Source of the DNA: Streptomyces venezuelae
GTDB taxonomy: Bacteria; Actinomycetota; Actinomycetes; Streptomycetales; Streptomycetaceae
Length of the DNA: 64,000 bases
Assembly: GCF_008642275.1 (NCBI RefSeq)
Contig: NZ_CP029189.1
Coordinates: 3,106,001-3,170,000, forward strand
Direction: 5' to 3'
The translations under genes and the position numbers were made by a program. Each line of letters opens with the position of its first letter. The first letter of the stretch is position 1. Shown one piece after another: positions 39,680-47,938 of the stretch. The notes under the pieces are model-generated. The model saw only the letters and a program-made list of their open reading frames with translations, was not told the DNA's origin and searched no databases.

Positions 39680-40633
39680 ATGACCGACACACCCGCACGG
39701 CTGCTGTCCCTGCTGTCCCTCCTCCAGACCCCCCGGGAATGGCCCGGGAGCGAGCTGGCGCAGCGCCTTCGGGTGAGCGCGCGGACCATCCGGCGCGACA
39801 TCGAGCGGCTGCGGGACCTCGGCTACCCGGTGGAGGCCACCCTGGGCGCCGAGGGCGGCTACCGGCTGGTGGCGGGGGCGGCGATGCCCCCGCTGCTGCT
39901 GGACGACGAGGAGGCCGTGGCGATCGCGGTGGGGCTGCGGGCCGGGGCCGGGCATGCGATCGAGGGGGTCGAGGAGGCCTCCGTACGGGCCCTGGCGAAG
40001 CTGGAGCAGGTCCTGCCCTCACGGCTGCGGCACCGGGTGAGCGCGCTCCAGTCGGCCACGATCGCGCTGTCCCGCGGCGACGGGGCGAGCGTCGACCCGC
40101 GGACGCTGACCACGATGGCGGCGGCGGTGGCGGGGCCGGAGCGGCTCCGGTTCGCCTACCGGGCGGGGAACGGGGCCGAGACGCGGCGGCTGGTGGAACC
40201 GTACCGGCTCGTGAGCACCGGGAGCCGGTGGTACCTGGTCGCCTACGACCTGGAGCGCGAGGACTGGCGGACCTTCCGGGTGGACCGGGTCGAGGAGGCC
40301 TTCGCGACGGGGGCCCGGTTCGTACGGCGGGACCTGCCGATGGAGGCGGAGGAGTTCGTCCGGCGGGGGCTGCGGGGCGGGGAGAAGCAGCCGTACCGGG
40401 TGGAGGCCGACTTCGCGGCCGGCCCGGAGGAGCTCCCGGCCTGGCTGCGGGCCACCGCCCTGCCGGGCCCGGACGGCGGGACCTCGGTGCGCTTCGAGAG
40501 CGCGGACGCGCCGGAGTGGACGGCGGCACGGCTCGCCCTGACCGGGCTGCCGTTCACGGTGCGGGAACCGGCGGAGCTGCGTGCCGCGGCCGGAGCACTG
40601 GCCGCACGGCTGTCCGGGGCCGCGGCGCCGTAG
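39680..40633 (+). CDS. WYL-domain transcriptional regulator
   Basis: Regulator of 317 aa. Residues ~5-60 form a DeoR/HTH_11-type winged helix (SELAQRLRVSARTIRRDIERL, with the recognition helix in VSARTIRRDI), followed by the WYL domain ~135-215 (EPYRLVSTGSRWYLVAYDLE, DWRTFRVDRV) and a WCX-type C-terminal part. WYL domains sense small ligands or nucleic acids. It is divergent from the DHA2 exporter and probably represses or activates it through the inverted repeat between them. ATG 39680 lies 39 bases after the repeat; ribosome site weak. Confidence 0.9.
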   Translation: MTDTPARLLSLLSLLQTPREWPGSELAQRLRVSARTIRRDIERLRDLGYPVEATLGAEGGYRLVAGAAMPPLLLDDEEAVAIAVGLRAGAGHAIEGVEEASVRALAKLEQVLPSRLRHRVSALQSATIALSRGDGASVDPRTLTTMAAAVAGPERLRFAYRAGNGAETRRLVEPYRLVSTGSRWYLVAYDLEREDWRTFRVDRVEEAFATGARFVRRDLPMEAEEFVRRGLRGGEKQPYRVEADFAAGPEELPAWLRATALPGPDGGTSVRFESADAPEWTAARLALTGLPFTVREPAELRAAAGALAARLSGAAAP

Positions 40634-40663
40634 GCCCGTCGGGCCCCGTCGGCGGGGAAGGGG

Positions 40664-40700
40664 GAGCCCCGGCGCCTGGGGGGGATAGGCACCGGGGCTC
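40664..40700. terminator. Bidirectional terminator, WYL regulator / hrdD
   Basis: GAGCCCCGG-C-GCC (40664-40676) pairs with GGC-A-CCGGGGCTC (40688-40700), one mismatch, loop of 11 bases, located between the two convergent genes. Confidence 0.8.
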
Positions 40701-40727
40701 GTCCAGGGGGTTCGGCGGCGGGCCGTT

Positions 40728-41705
40728 CTAGGCCACGGCGTCGAAGCCGGTGTCGCGCGCCATCCGCTTCAGCTCCAGCAGCGCGTGCTTCTCGATCTGG
40801 CGGATCCGCTCACGGGTCAGGCCGTGCTGCTTGCCGACCTCCGTCAGGGTCCGCTCGCGGCCGTCCTCGATGCCGTACCGCATCTTGATGATCGACGCCG
40901 TGCGCTGGTCGAGCTTGCCCAGCAGGTCACCCAGCTCCTCGCTGCGCAGCAGGGAGAGCACGGACTGCTCGGGCGAGATCGCCGAGGTGTCCTCCAGGAG
41001 GTCACCGAACTGGGTGTCGCCGTCGTCGTCGACCGACATGTTGAGGCTGACCGGGTCGCGCGCCCAGTCCAGTACGTCGCCCACGCGCTTCTCCGTCGAG
41101 TCCAGCTCGGCGGCGATCTCGGCGTGCTCCGGGTCACGGCCGTTCTCGCGGTTGAACTCCCGCTGGATGCGGCGGATCCGGCCGAGCTCCTCGACCAGGT
41201 GGACGGGGAGGCGGATGGTGCGGGACTGGTCCGCGATGGACCGGGTGATCGCCTGCCGGATCCACCACGTGGCGTACGTGGAGAACTTGAAGCCCTTGGT
41301 GTAGTCGAACTTCTCGACCGCGCGGACCAGGCCGGCGTTGCCCTCCTGGATCAGGTCGAGGAGGGGCAGCCCGCTGCGCGGATAGCGCCGGGCCACGGCC
41401 ACGACGAGGCGGAGGTTCGAGCGGATGAAGACTTCCTTGGCCCGCTCGCCCTCGGCGGCCAGCGCCTCCAGCTCCTCGCGGGCCGGGGTGGCCCCGTCGC
41501 GTTCTATCGTGCCGTCGAGGAGCTGCTGGGCGTAGACGCCCGCCTCGATGATCTGGGAGAGCTCCACTTCTTTTGCGGCGTCGAGCAGCGGGGTGCGCGC
41601 GATCTCGTCCAGGTACATGCCGACCAGGTCACGGTCTGCGATCTCCCCGCCCACAGCGCGCGCGCTGCTCGTGGACTGACGACGGGCGACGGCGCGGGTT
41701 GCCAT
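40728..41705 (-). CDS. hrdD: RNA polymerase group 2 sigma factor HrdD
   Basis: Sigma-70 family protein of 325 aa, close to S. coelicolor HrdD as I recall it (MATRAVARR start, GGEIADRDLVGMYLDEIARTPLLD). Region 1.2 at ~25-55, region 2 (RLVVAVARRYPRSGLPLLDLIQEGN, KGFKFSTYATWWIRQAI, in parts), region 3 and region 4.2 (TLTEVGKQHGLTRERIRQIE). No region 1.1, so it is an alternative (non-essential) group 2 factor. HrdD expression in S. coelicolor is known to depend on SigR and SigE; a consensus SigR promoter stands upstream here (41823-41849). ATG 41705 follows AAGGGAG. Confidence 0.95.
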   Translation of the reverse strand: MATRAVARRQSTSSARAVGGEIADRDLVGMYLDEIARTPLLDAAKEVELSQIIEAGVYAQQLLDGTIERDGATPAREELEALAAEGERAKEVFIRSNLRLVVAVARRYPRSGLPLLDLIQEGNAGLVRAVEKFDYTKGFKFSTYATWWIRQAITRSIADQSRTIRLPVHLVEELGRIRRIQREFNRENGRDPEHAEIAAELDSTEKRVGDVLDWARDPVSLNMSVDDDGDTQFGDLLEDTSAISPEQSVLSLLRSEELGDLLGKLDQRTASIIKMRYGIEDGRERTLTEVGKQHGLTRERIRQIEKHALLELKRMARDTGFDAVA

Positions 41706-41822
41706 GCGTGCTCCCTTGCGAAGTGTTCGGTCGCGGTGCGGCTGGTGGACGCCACCGGGGCGGCTGCCAACCGGTCCGGTGCGTCACGGACACTCTCCCG
41801 AGTGCCCGCTTCCGAAGGAAAC

Positions 41823-41849
41823 AACGACTGGAATCGGGACAGAATTCCC
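41823..41849 (-). promoter_or_regulatory. SigR-consensus promoter of hrdD
   Basis: On the minus strand: GGGAAT (41849-41844), 18 bases, GTT (41825-41823). This matches the SigR consensus GGAAT-N18-GTT exactly. The start codon is ~118 bases downstream. It agrees with the known SigR-dependent control of hrdD in S. coelicolor under thiol-oxidative stress. Confidence 0.85.
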
Positions 41850-41930
41850 ACGCTGCTCCCTATTTTTTGAGATCTTGCAGTATCCTGCCCCGCCACGAGC
41901 GGGAAGCGGAGGTCGCAAGATCGCACAGAG

Positions 41931-42128
41931 GTGCAGGTCAGGCCCGGAACAGCGGCCGATCCGGCGCCCCTCGCGGACTTCCGCAACCACTTCGCCCGTG
42001 AGACCGCCGTCACGCCCGACCCGGTCGCTTTCACTCCGGAACGGCGCCGCTGCCGGCTGCACTCCCACCCTGAAGACGGGCCGCGCCGGCTTCTGGTTGC
42101 CTGGACATACGATCGAATGCCCGGATAG
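41931..42128 (+). CDS. Possible small protein
   Basis: Frame of 65 aa starting GTG 41931. The middle (ADFRNHFARETAVTPDP) uses nearly only G or C at third positions, like real genes here, but the ribosome site is weak and no family is recognised. It may be a small gene divergent from hrdD, a remnant, or chance. Confidence 0.3.
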   Translation: MQVRPGTAADPAPLADFRNHFARETAVTPDPVAFTPERRRCRLHSHPEDGPRRLLVAWTYDRMPG

Positions 42129-42206
42129 GCCATGAGCCACGCATTCCACCCTGAAACGGCCGCCGCACGCCCGGGTGAAGGGTCGGCATGCGACTCCCCG
42201 CAACGG

Positions 42207-42977
42207 CTAGCCGAACTGGAGGGAGCGCTTCGAGAGGCCCATCCAGAAGCCGTCCACCGGGGTGCGGGCGGCGGTCAGGTCGGATTCGGCCGCGCCGAGC
42301 GTGACGAAGAGCGGCGCGAAGTGCTCCGTACGGGGATGGGCCAGGCGGCCCGCCGGGGACTTGTGCTCGAAGTCCAGCAGCGCGTCCACGTCGGACGCCG
42401 CCAGGGCCTCGCGGCCCCACGCGTCGAACTCCGCCGACCAGGCGGGGACGCCCGGGCCCGTGTGGCGCAGTGCCGCCAGGTTGTGCGTGAAGAAGCCGCT
42501 GCCCACGATCAGCACGCCCTCGTCGCGCAGCGGTGCCAGCTTGCGGCCGATGTCCATCAGCCGGGCCGGGTCCAGGGTGGGCAGGGAGATCTGGAGGACC
42601 GGGATGTCGGCCTCCGGGTACATCTCCACCAGGGGGACGTACGCCCCGTGGTCCAGGCCCCGGTCGTGGATGTCCTGGACCGGGGTGCCGGGGGCACGCA
42701 GCAGTTTGCGGACCGAGGCGGCCAGCTCCGGGGCGCCGGGGGCGTCGTAGCGGACCTGGTAGTAGCGCTCCGGGAAGCCCCAGAAGTCGTACACGAGCGG
42801 GACGCGCTCGGTGGCGCCGAGGGCGAGCGGGGCCTCCTCCCAGTGGGCGGAGACCATCAGGATCGCCCGGGGGCGGGGCAGGCCGGCCGACCAGGCGGCG
42901 AGTTCGCCGGGCCAGATCGGGTCGTCGGCCAGCGGGGGTGCGCCGTGGCTCAGATACAGGGCCGGTATACGGGACAC
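42207..42977 (-). CDS. DODA-type (LigB) extradiol ring-cleavage dioxygenase-like protein
   Basis: Protein of 256 aa of the class III extradiol dioxygenase, 4,5-DOPA dioxygenase/YgiD group. Metal and catalytic histidines are in YLSHGAPPL, MVSAHWEE and FFTHNLAAL; further conserved blocks are GFPERYYQVRYDAPG, LDHGAYVPL and SPAGRLAHPRTEHFAPLFV. It probably opens aromatic rings with Fe or Zn and oxygen; substrate unknown. GTG 42977 is chosen as start because GAGGAG stands seven bases upstream, inside the longer frame to 42992. A perfect 34-bp palindrome lies 52-85 bases upstream. Confidence 0.88.
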   Translation of the reverse strand: MSRIPALYLSHGAPPLADDPIWPGELAAWSAGLPRPRAILMVSAHWEEAPLALGATERVPLVYDFWGFPERYYQVRYDAPGAPELAASVRKLLRAPGTPVQDIHDRGLDHGAYVPLVEMYPEADIPVLQISLPTLDPARLMDIGRKLAPLRDEGVLIVGSGFFTHNLAALRHTGPGVPAWSAEFDAWGREALAASDVDALLDFEHKSPAGRLAHPRTEHFAPLFVTLGAAESDLTAARTPVDGFWMGLSKRSLQFG

Positions 42978-43028
42978 GGGTGCGCTCCTCATTGGCTCGG
43001 TGGTTGAAACACGTACGGAAACAGACTA

Positions 43029-43062
43029 ACCCCGTCTCGTTCAAATTTGAACGAGACGGGGT
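43029..43062. promoter_or_regulatory. Perfect 34-bp palindrome
   Basis: The left arm ACCCCGTCTCGTTCAAA (43029-43045) is exactly complementary to the right arm (43046-43062) with no spacer. It lies between the stop of the upstream exporter gene and the dioxygenase start. Symmetric centre TTCAAATTTGAA is like MarR-type operators; as RNA it would also form a 14-bp hairpin with an AAATTT loop and so could end the exporter transcript. Confidence 0.75.
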
Positions 43063-43094
43063 CGTCAGTCATTCCGCGGAGCCCCGGGCCGTGA

Positions 43095-44627
43095 TCAGTG
43101 GGCGAGCACCGGCACCTTGAGCTCGGCGTCCTCGCCGGAACCGGAGGCCACCGGGCCGCCGGCGCCCGGACGGCCGGTGTTGATCAGCGTCAGCGCGATG
43201 ACCGAGCTGGCGACCAGGATGCCGACCGCCCACCAGATGGCGGACGCGTAGCCCTCGACCATGGCCTGCGCCTGGATCAGCTGCCCGGCCGGGCCGCCCG
43301 CCGCGGCCTGGGCCGCGTGGTCGGTCAGGTAGGCGGTGGTCGCCGAGGCGGCGATGGTGTTCAGCAGCGCGGTGCCGATGGCGCCGCCGACCTGCTGCGA
43401 GGTGTTGACCATGGCGGAGGCGACACCGGCGTCGGCCGGGTTCACCCCGTGGGTGGCCAGGGACATCGCCGGCATGAAGGCCGTACCCATGCCGAGGCCG
43501 AGCAGCAGCTGCGCCGGCAGGATCAGCGCCGGGTACGAGGACCCGACCTCCAGCTGGGTCAGCAGCAGCATGCCGAGGCCGGCCACCAGGAAGCCCGGGC
43601 CCATCAGCAGGCGCGGCGGGACGCGGGTCATCAGGCGGGCGCCGATCTGGGTGGAGCCCGTGATCATGCCCGCGATCATCGGCAGGAAGGCGAAGCCGGT
43701 CTTGACGGGCGAGAAGCCCTTCACGACCTGCAGGTAGTAGGTGAGGAAGAGGAACAGGCCGAACATCGAGATGACGGCGAGACCGAGCGAGAGGTAGACA
43801 CCTCCGCGGTTGCGCTCCAGCAGGACGCGCAGCGGCAGCAGCGGGGACTTCACCTTCGACTCGACGAGGACGAATGCGGCCAGCAGGACCGCCGAGGCGA
43901 CGAACATGCCGACCGTCAGCGCGTCCGACCAGCCGGCGGACTCGGCGCGGGTGAAGCCGTACACGAGGGCGACGAGACCGGTGGTGGACAGGATCACGCC
44001 CGGGATGTCGAGCGGCGCGCGGTTGCGGGAGCCGGCGGGCTCACGGATGACCATCCAGGCACCCACGGCCGCGACGATCGCGAAGGGGATGTTGACGAAG
44101 AAGGTCCAGCGCCAGTTGAGGTACTCGGTCAGGAAGCCGCCGAGGATCAGGCCGACGGCGCCGCCGCCGCCCGCGATGGCTCCGTAGATGCCGAAGGCCT
44201 TGGCGCGCTCCTTGGCGTCGGTGAACATGACGGCGAGCAGCGACAGGGCCGCCGGCGCGAGCAGTGCGCCGAAGGCGCCCTGGAGGGCGCGGGCGCCGAG
44301 CATCATGGCCTCGCCGTTCGCGGCGCCGCCGAGCGCGGAGGCCAGGGCGAAGCCGACGAGGCCGACGACGAAGGCGTTCTTACGGCCCCACTTGTCGGCG
44401 ATGCGGCCGCCGAAGAGGAGCAGCCCGCCGAAGGCCAGCGCGTACGCGGTGATGACCCACTGGCGGTTGCCGTCCGAGATGCCGAGATCGGTCTGGGCGG
44501 AGGGGAGGGCGATGTTCACGATGGTCGCGTCGAGGACGACCATCAGCTGGGCCAGGGCTATGAAGACGAGTGCCTTCCAGCGGCTGGGATCGGCAGCCGG
44601 CGCGAGGCTCGCGGCTGTTTTTGACAT
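43095..44627 (-). CDS. MFS drug exporter, DHA2 (EmrB/QacA-like)
   Basis: Exporter of 510 aa with 14 predicted helices. Motifs: LMVVLDATIVNIALPSAQ (motif D1), GRIADKWGRKNAF (motif A), and a Gly-rich motif C (GGAVGLILGGFL). It exports drugs or natural products by proton antiport. The gene follows a TetR-family regulator on the same strand (62 bases), whose product likely represses it. Start ATG 44627; an in-frame GTG at 44639 is possible. Confidence 0.9.
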   Translation of the reverse strand: MSKTAASLAPAADPSRWKALVFIALAQLMVVLDATIVNIALPSAQTDLGISDGNRQWVITAYALAFGGLLLFGGRIADKWGRKNAFVVGLVGFALASALGGAANGEAMMLGARALQGAFGALLAPAALSLLAVMFTDAKERAKAFGIYGAIAGGGGAVGLILGGFLTEYLNWRWTFFVNIPFAIVAAVGAWMVIREPAGSRNRAPLDIPGVILSTTGLVALVYGFTRAESAGWSDALTVGMFVASAVLLAAFVLVESKVKSPLLPLRVLLERNRGGVYLSLGLAVISMFGLFLFLTYYLQVVKGFSPVKTGFAFLPMIAGMITGSTQIGARLMTRVPPRLLMGPGFLVAGLGMLLLTQLEVGSSYPALILPAQLLLGLGMGTAFMPAMSLATHGVNPADAGVASAMVNTSQQVGGAIGTALLNTIAASATTAYLTDHAAQAAAGGPAGQLIQAQAMVEGYASAIWWAVGILVASSVIALTLINTGRPGAGGPVASGSGEDAELKVPVLAH

Positions 44628-44689
44628 GGGGGTACCCACTTCACTGTGCGGAATGACTGAAAAAGGCTATTTCTTTGGCTTTGTACGTG

Positions 44690-45427
44690 TCACATGGTTT
44701 TCTGCCGCAGGTCGTCCAGGGTCGTCGCCGAACCCGGGAGTTCCGAGCGGGCCGGTGCCCTCAACCCGTCGAGGAAGAGCTGGAGATGGCGGTGGGCGAA
44801 GCGGTCGGTGTCGGGACACGCGGTGCCGGGGAGGGGGCGGCTGAGCTGGGACAGGGCGACCATCAGGTCGCCGACCCCGATGTCCGTGCGGACCAGCCCG
44901 GCTTCCTGGCCCGCGGCCAGCAAGGTCACGACGGCCTCCTCCAGCGCCACGCGTGCCGCGAGGAGTTCGGGGTGTTCGCCGTCGAAGCCGTCGGCGAGCA
45001 TCGGGCACAGGGCGCCGATCCGCTCGTCCGCGGCCGCGTGCGTGAACCGGCACAGGGCGGCGAAGGCGTCGGGCTCCTCGGCGAGGGAGGCCTCGGCCGA
45101 GGCCGTCACCCGGCCCATCGTGAAGAGGACGACGTGGTGGACGAGGGTGGGGCGGTCGGGGAAATGCCGGTAGAGCGTGGCATTGCCGATGCCCGCCCGG
45201 CGGGCGACCTCGTCGAAGGGGATCGCGGAGCCGGATTCGACGAAGGCCTCGCGGGCCGCCGCCAGGATCCGCTCGCGGTTGCGGACGGCGTCGGCGCGCG
45301 GCCGCGGGACACCGGTCGCGGACGCCCGGGCCGGGTCAGGGGCCTGCACCTGCACCCGGTCCCGGTCCGGGTCCCGGTCCGGGGTGCGCCGGGCCGCCAC
45401 CGGGGCGGTGCTGGTGGAGCTCTTCAT
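44690..45427 (-). CDS. TetR-family regulator
   Basis: Regulator of 245 aa with the TetR HTH at residues ~45-90 (NRERILAAAREAFVESG, then FDEVARRAGIGNATLYRHFPD) and a helical ligand-binding domain. A ~40-residue N-terminal extension has a DPDRD/Pro/Ala-rich composition, encoded by GGTCCCGGTCCG repeats. ATG 45427 follows GGGAGG at eight bases. It is the first gene of an operon with the DHA2 exporter. Two identical-design 20-bp inverted repeats upstream (45567-45586 and 45606-45625) are its probable operators. Confidence 0.92.
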   Translation of the reverse strand: MKSSTSTAPVAARRTPDRDPDRDRVQVQAPDPARASATGVPRPRADAVRNRERILAAAREAFVESGSAIPFDEVARRAGIGNATLYRHFPDRPTLVHHVVLFTMGRVTASAEASLAEEPDAFAALCRFTHAAADERIGALCPMLADGFDGEHPELLAARVALEEAVVTLLAAGQEAGLVRTDIGVGDLMVALSQLSRPLPGTACPDTDRFAHRHLQLFLDGLRAPARSELPGSATTLDDLRQKTM

Positions 45428-45517
45428 TCCGGGGCCTCCCTGGCGCGGACTCGTGGCTCGTGGCTGGTGACCGGCAGCTCGTGGCTCGCGGATGCGCGCC
45501 CTTCGCCGTCGTCGCGA

Positions 45518-45541
45518 TCGTGGTCGTGGTCGTGGTCGTGG
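45518..45541. repeat. (TCGTGG)x4 hexanucleotide repeat
   Basis: Four perfect tandem copies of TCGTGG in the TetR-protease divergent region. A possible slippage site; it lies ~90 bases upstream of the TetR start. Confidence 0.9.
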
Positions 45542-45566
45542 TGCGGACTGTGCGACCGCCCCGCCC

Positions 45567-45586
45567 AAACGGGGAGCCGCTCCCCG
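45567..45586. promoter_or_regulatory. Putative TetR operator, copy 1
   Basis: AAACGGGGA-N5-TCCCCG. The core CGGGGA/TCCCCG is a perfect inverted repeat. A second copy with the same arms stands 39 bases further. Confidence 0.6.
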
Positions 45587-45605
45587 CTTGGCGGGACTCA
45601 CGTAC

Positions 45606-45625
45606 AAACGGGGATCGGGTCCCCG
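45606..45625. promoter_or_regulatory. Putative TetR operator, copy 2
   Basis: AAACGGGGA-N5-TCCCCG with different N5 from copy 1. The two copies keep the arms but not the centre, the pattern expected of protein binding sites. Confidence 0.6.
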
Positions 45626-45773
45626 GTTATTTCACTCCCCCGTGTGACCTGAGTCACGGGCGTGTCCACGTTCGGCCTCTCCCGGCGCGCGGGCGCGCCA
45701 CGCCGGGCGGAGGGTGATCGAACAGAGCGCAGACCGGGCAGGGCCGGCTGCCGCGGACCCGAAGGCGATCTCC

Positions 45774-47051
45774 ATGCCGCAGACCCGCCACCGGATACGC
45801 AGACCACGCCGCACCAGCGCGTACATCGGCCTGACCGCGCTGGCCCTCGGCGTCACGGCGACCGCCAGCACGGGCATATCCAGCCGCGGCAACCCGGCGG
45901 CCGGAGCGGTGGCCACGACCGTCGAATCGGCTCTCGCACCCTGCAGGATCGCGGGCACCATGGGTGTGCAGATGTCCGAGGGCATGCCGACCCCGCCCGG
46001 GTACGCACGCTCGACCGGCGAGATCCGGGCCCTGAACCTGATGATCGACTTCCCTGACGCCAAGGGCGAGGGCACGGCGGCGGACCGGATGGCCGAATTC
46101 TTCCCCCAGACGGCCGAATGGTTCCGCACCAGTTCCTACGGCCGGCTGGTCTACCGGGCCGAGGCTCCGATAAAGGGCTGGCTGCGGATGCCGATGCCCT
46201 TCGCGGCGTACGGGATCGAACGCGGGTCCGCGTACGAGCCCGGCTACCGGCAGCTCGTCGAGCACATAGCGAAGGCCGCGGACCCCGAGGTGGACTTCAC
46301 CCGGTACGACCTGATCAACATCCTGGTCACGCCGAACGCCGGTCCGTCCGCCCTGGACACCGTCCTGTCGGTGACCTTCTCGGGCAACGGAGAGGCCCCG
46401 GTCGCCGACGGGGTGCCGCTGGCCAACACGTCCTTCGTCTACAGCCGGCAGGACGACGGCTCCGGCACCTACCAGGAGACCGGCTACCGGGTGCTCCCGC
46501 ACGAGAACGGGCACGTCTTCGGGCTGCCCGACCTCTACACCTCGGACGGCGGCAACACGGTCGGGCACTGGGACATCATGAGCGAGGACTGGGGTGCCAA
46601 CAACGACCTGATGGGCTGGCACAAGTGGAAGCTGGGCTGGCTGGACAGTACGCAGATCAGCTGTGCGGCCAAGTCGGGCACCAGCGACCACACCCTCTCC
46701 CCGCTGGGCATCCGGGGAGGCACCAAGCTGGCCTTCGTCCCGCTGTCGGAGAGCGCCGGGTACGCGGTGGAGGTGCGGACCCGGGCCGGGAACGACGAGG
46801 CCGTCTGCAAGCCGGGCGTCCTCATCTACAAAGTGGACTCCGACGTGGACACCGGTCAGGGCCCGATCACCGTGTCGGACAGCGCCACCACGAGCGGCGG
46901 CTGCACCCGGCGGCCCAACGTGCACGCGGAGCTCTCGGACGCGCCGTTCCGGCCGGGCGAGACCTTCACCGACGAGAAGGCGGGCATCAGCGTGTCCGTG
47001 GTGGGTGAACTGCGCAACGGCAGCTACCAGGTCCGCATCATCCGGCCGTGA
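45774..47051 (+). CDS. Secreted M6-family metalloprotease
   Basis: Secreted zinc protease of 425 aa of the immune-inhibitor-A-like M6 family. Signal or anchor segment MPQTRHRIRRPRRTSAYIGL... (twin-arginine-like RR pairs, then hydrophobic LTALALGVTATAS). Catalytic motif RVLPHENGHVFGLPDLY gives HExxH plus the GLPDLY extension; a Met-turn-like DIMSEDWG follows. The C-terminal ~150 residues are beta-rich with Cys (SCAAKSGTS, EAVCKPG, GGCTRR). It degrades external proteins. ATG 45774 follows GAAGG at nine bases; the frame is open upstream to 45714. Confidence 0.88.
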   Translation: MPQTRHRIRRPRRTSAYIGLTALALGVTATASTGISSRGNPAAGAVATTVESALAPCRIAGTMGVQMSEGMPTPPGYARSTGEIRALNLMIDFPDAKGEGTAADRMAEFFPQTAEWFRTSSYGRLVYRAEAPIKGWLRMPMPFAAYGIERGSAYEPGYRQLVEHIAKAADPEVDFTRYDLINILVTPNAGPSALDTVLSVTFSGNGEAPVADGVPLANTSFVYSRQDDGSGTYQETGYRVLPHENGHVFGLPDLYTSDGGNTVGHWDIMSEDWGANNDLMGWHKWKLGWLDSTQISCAAKSGTSDHTLSPLGIRGGTKLAFVPLSESAGYAVEVRTRAGNDEAVCKPGVLIYKVDSDVDTGQGPITVSDSATTSGGCTRRPNVHAELSDAPFRPGETFTDEKAGISVSVVGELRNGSYQVRIIRP

Positions 47052-47091
47052 CGCCGGAGGGCCGGGCGGTCCGGGAAGGCCCGAGTCACGG

Positions 47092-47117
47092 GGCGCGTGG
47101 CGCGTGGCGCGTGGCGT
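47092..47117. repeat. GGCGCGT tandem repeat inside a hairpin
   Basis: Three perfect copies of GGCGCGT (47092-47112) and a partial fourth, framed by GAGTCAC (47083-47089) and GTGACTC (47118-47124). Lies between the convergent protease and thioesterase genes and may act as a terminator. Confidence 0.65.
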
Positions 47118-47156
47118 GTGACTCCGGCCCTCCCGGCCGGGCCCCGGGCGGGCCCG

Positions 47157-47915
47157 TCAGCCTTCGGCGCCCTCGGTGAGCGCCCGGCGCAGCACGTCCA
47201 CGACCGCGGGGCGGTGCTCGTCGGCCAGCAGGAAGAAGTGGTCGCCGTCGAACCGGAGCACCTCGCACGTCCCGGTCGTATGGGCGGCCCAGCCGTCCAG
47301 CGGCTCGTGCGGGACCAGGGGGTCCGCCGTGCCGCCCAGCACGTGCAGGGGCACGTCGAGCCGTACGTCCTCGAATCCCGCCGCGGCCTCCCGGCCCAGT
47401 TCGATGTCCGCCCGCAGTACGCGCGTCACGTGCGCCAGCATGTCCGGATCGTTCAGCACCCACTCGGGGGTGCCGCCGCCGTCCCGCAGCAGCCGGACCG
47501 CGTCCTCCTCGGTGTTGGTGGCGTGGGCCAGGCGGGGGGTCCGGCCGGGGACCTGCCCGCTGACGACGGCCGCCCGGCAGTGCGGGCCGAGCAGCCGCGC
47601 CGCACGGGTGGCCAGGAGAGCGCCGAGGCTGTGCCCGAAGACCACCGTGGGCAGCGGGTCCCGGCCGAGCACCTCGTCGGCGACGGAGTCCAGGACCTGG
47701 TCGAGCCGGCAGCCGGGCGGCTCGCCGAACCGGCGCTCCCGCCCGGGCAGCGAGAGCCCGAGCATCTCCACGTCGTCGGGGAGCGGCTCGAACACGGGGA
47801 ACAGGGTGTTGGGGCCGGACCCGGAATGCGGGAAGACCAGCAGCCGGGCCCGGGGCGTGGTCACCGCCTCCCGCAGCCGCAGCACCGGCCACCACGGCAC
47901 GCGCGGGGATGTCAT
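47157..47915 (-). CDS. Type II thioesterase (alpha/beta hydrolase)
   Basis: Stand-alone thioesterase of 252 aa, of the kind that edits NRPS/PKS carrier domains. Motifs: VFPHSGSGPNTLF (oxyanion region; the usual PHAGG is PHSGS), VVFGHSLGALLA with the nucleophile Ser, and DGDHFFLL with the catalytic His. ATG 47915 has GAAGGA about nine bases upstream; the alternative GTG 47942 would overlap the KAS III stop by GTGA. In either case it is in one operon with the KAS III gene. No NRPS or PKS gene is in the window. Confidence 0.88.
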   Translation of the reverse strand: MTSPRVPWWPVLRLREAVTTPRARLLVFPHSGSGPNTLFPVFEPLPDDVEMLGLSLPGRERRFGEPPGCRLDQVLDSVADEVLGRDPLPTVVFGHSLGALLATRAARLLGPHCRAAVVSGQVPGRTPRLAHATNTEEDAVRLLRDGGGTPEWVLNDPDMLAHVTRVLRADIELGREAAAGFEDVRLDVPLHVLGGTADPLVPHEPLDGWAAHTTGTCEVLRFDGDHFFLLADEHRPAVVDVLRRALTEGAEG

Positions 47916-47938
47916 CGCCGTCGGTCCTTCGGTGCCGG

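Larger units (their letters stand above)
41706..42206. other. Intergenic region upstream of hrdD
   Basis: About 500 bases between hrdD and the DODA-like gene. It holds the SigR promoter and a small plus-strand open frame (41931-42128). An AT-rich stretch (TATTTTTTGAGATCTTGCAGTATCC, ~41862-41886) may hold promoters on both strands. Confidence 0.5.
45428..45773. other. Divergent intergenic region, TetR / M6 protease
   Basis: 345 bases between the TetR gene (minus) and the protease gene (plus). Contains a (TCGTGG)x4 hexamer repeat (45518-45541), two 20-bp inverted repeats, and the loose repeat CCCGTGTGAC/GTCACGGG at ~45639-45662. No gene seen. Confidence 0.6.
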
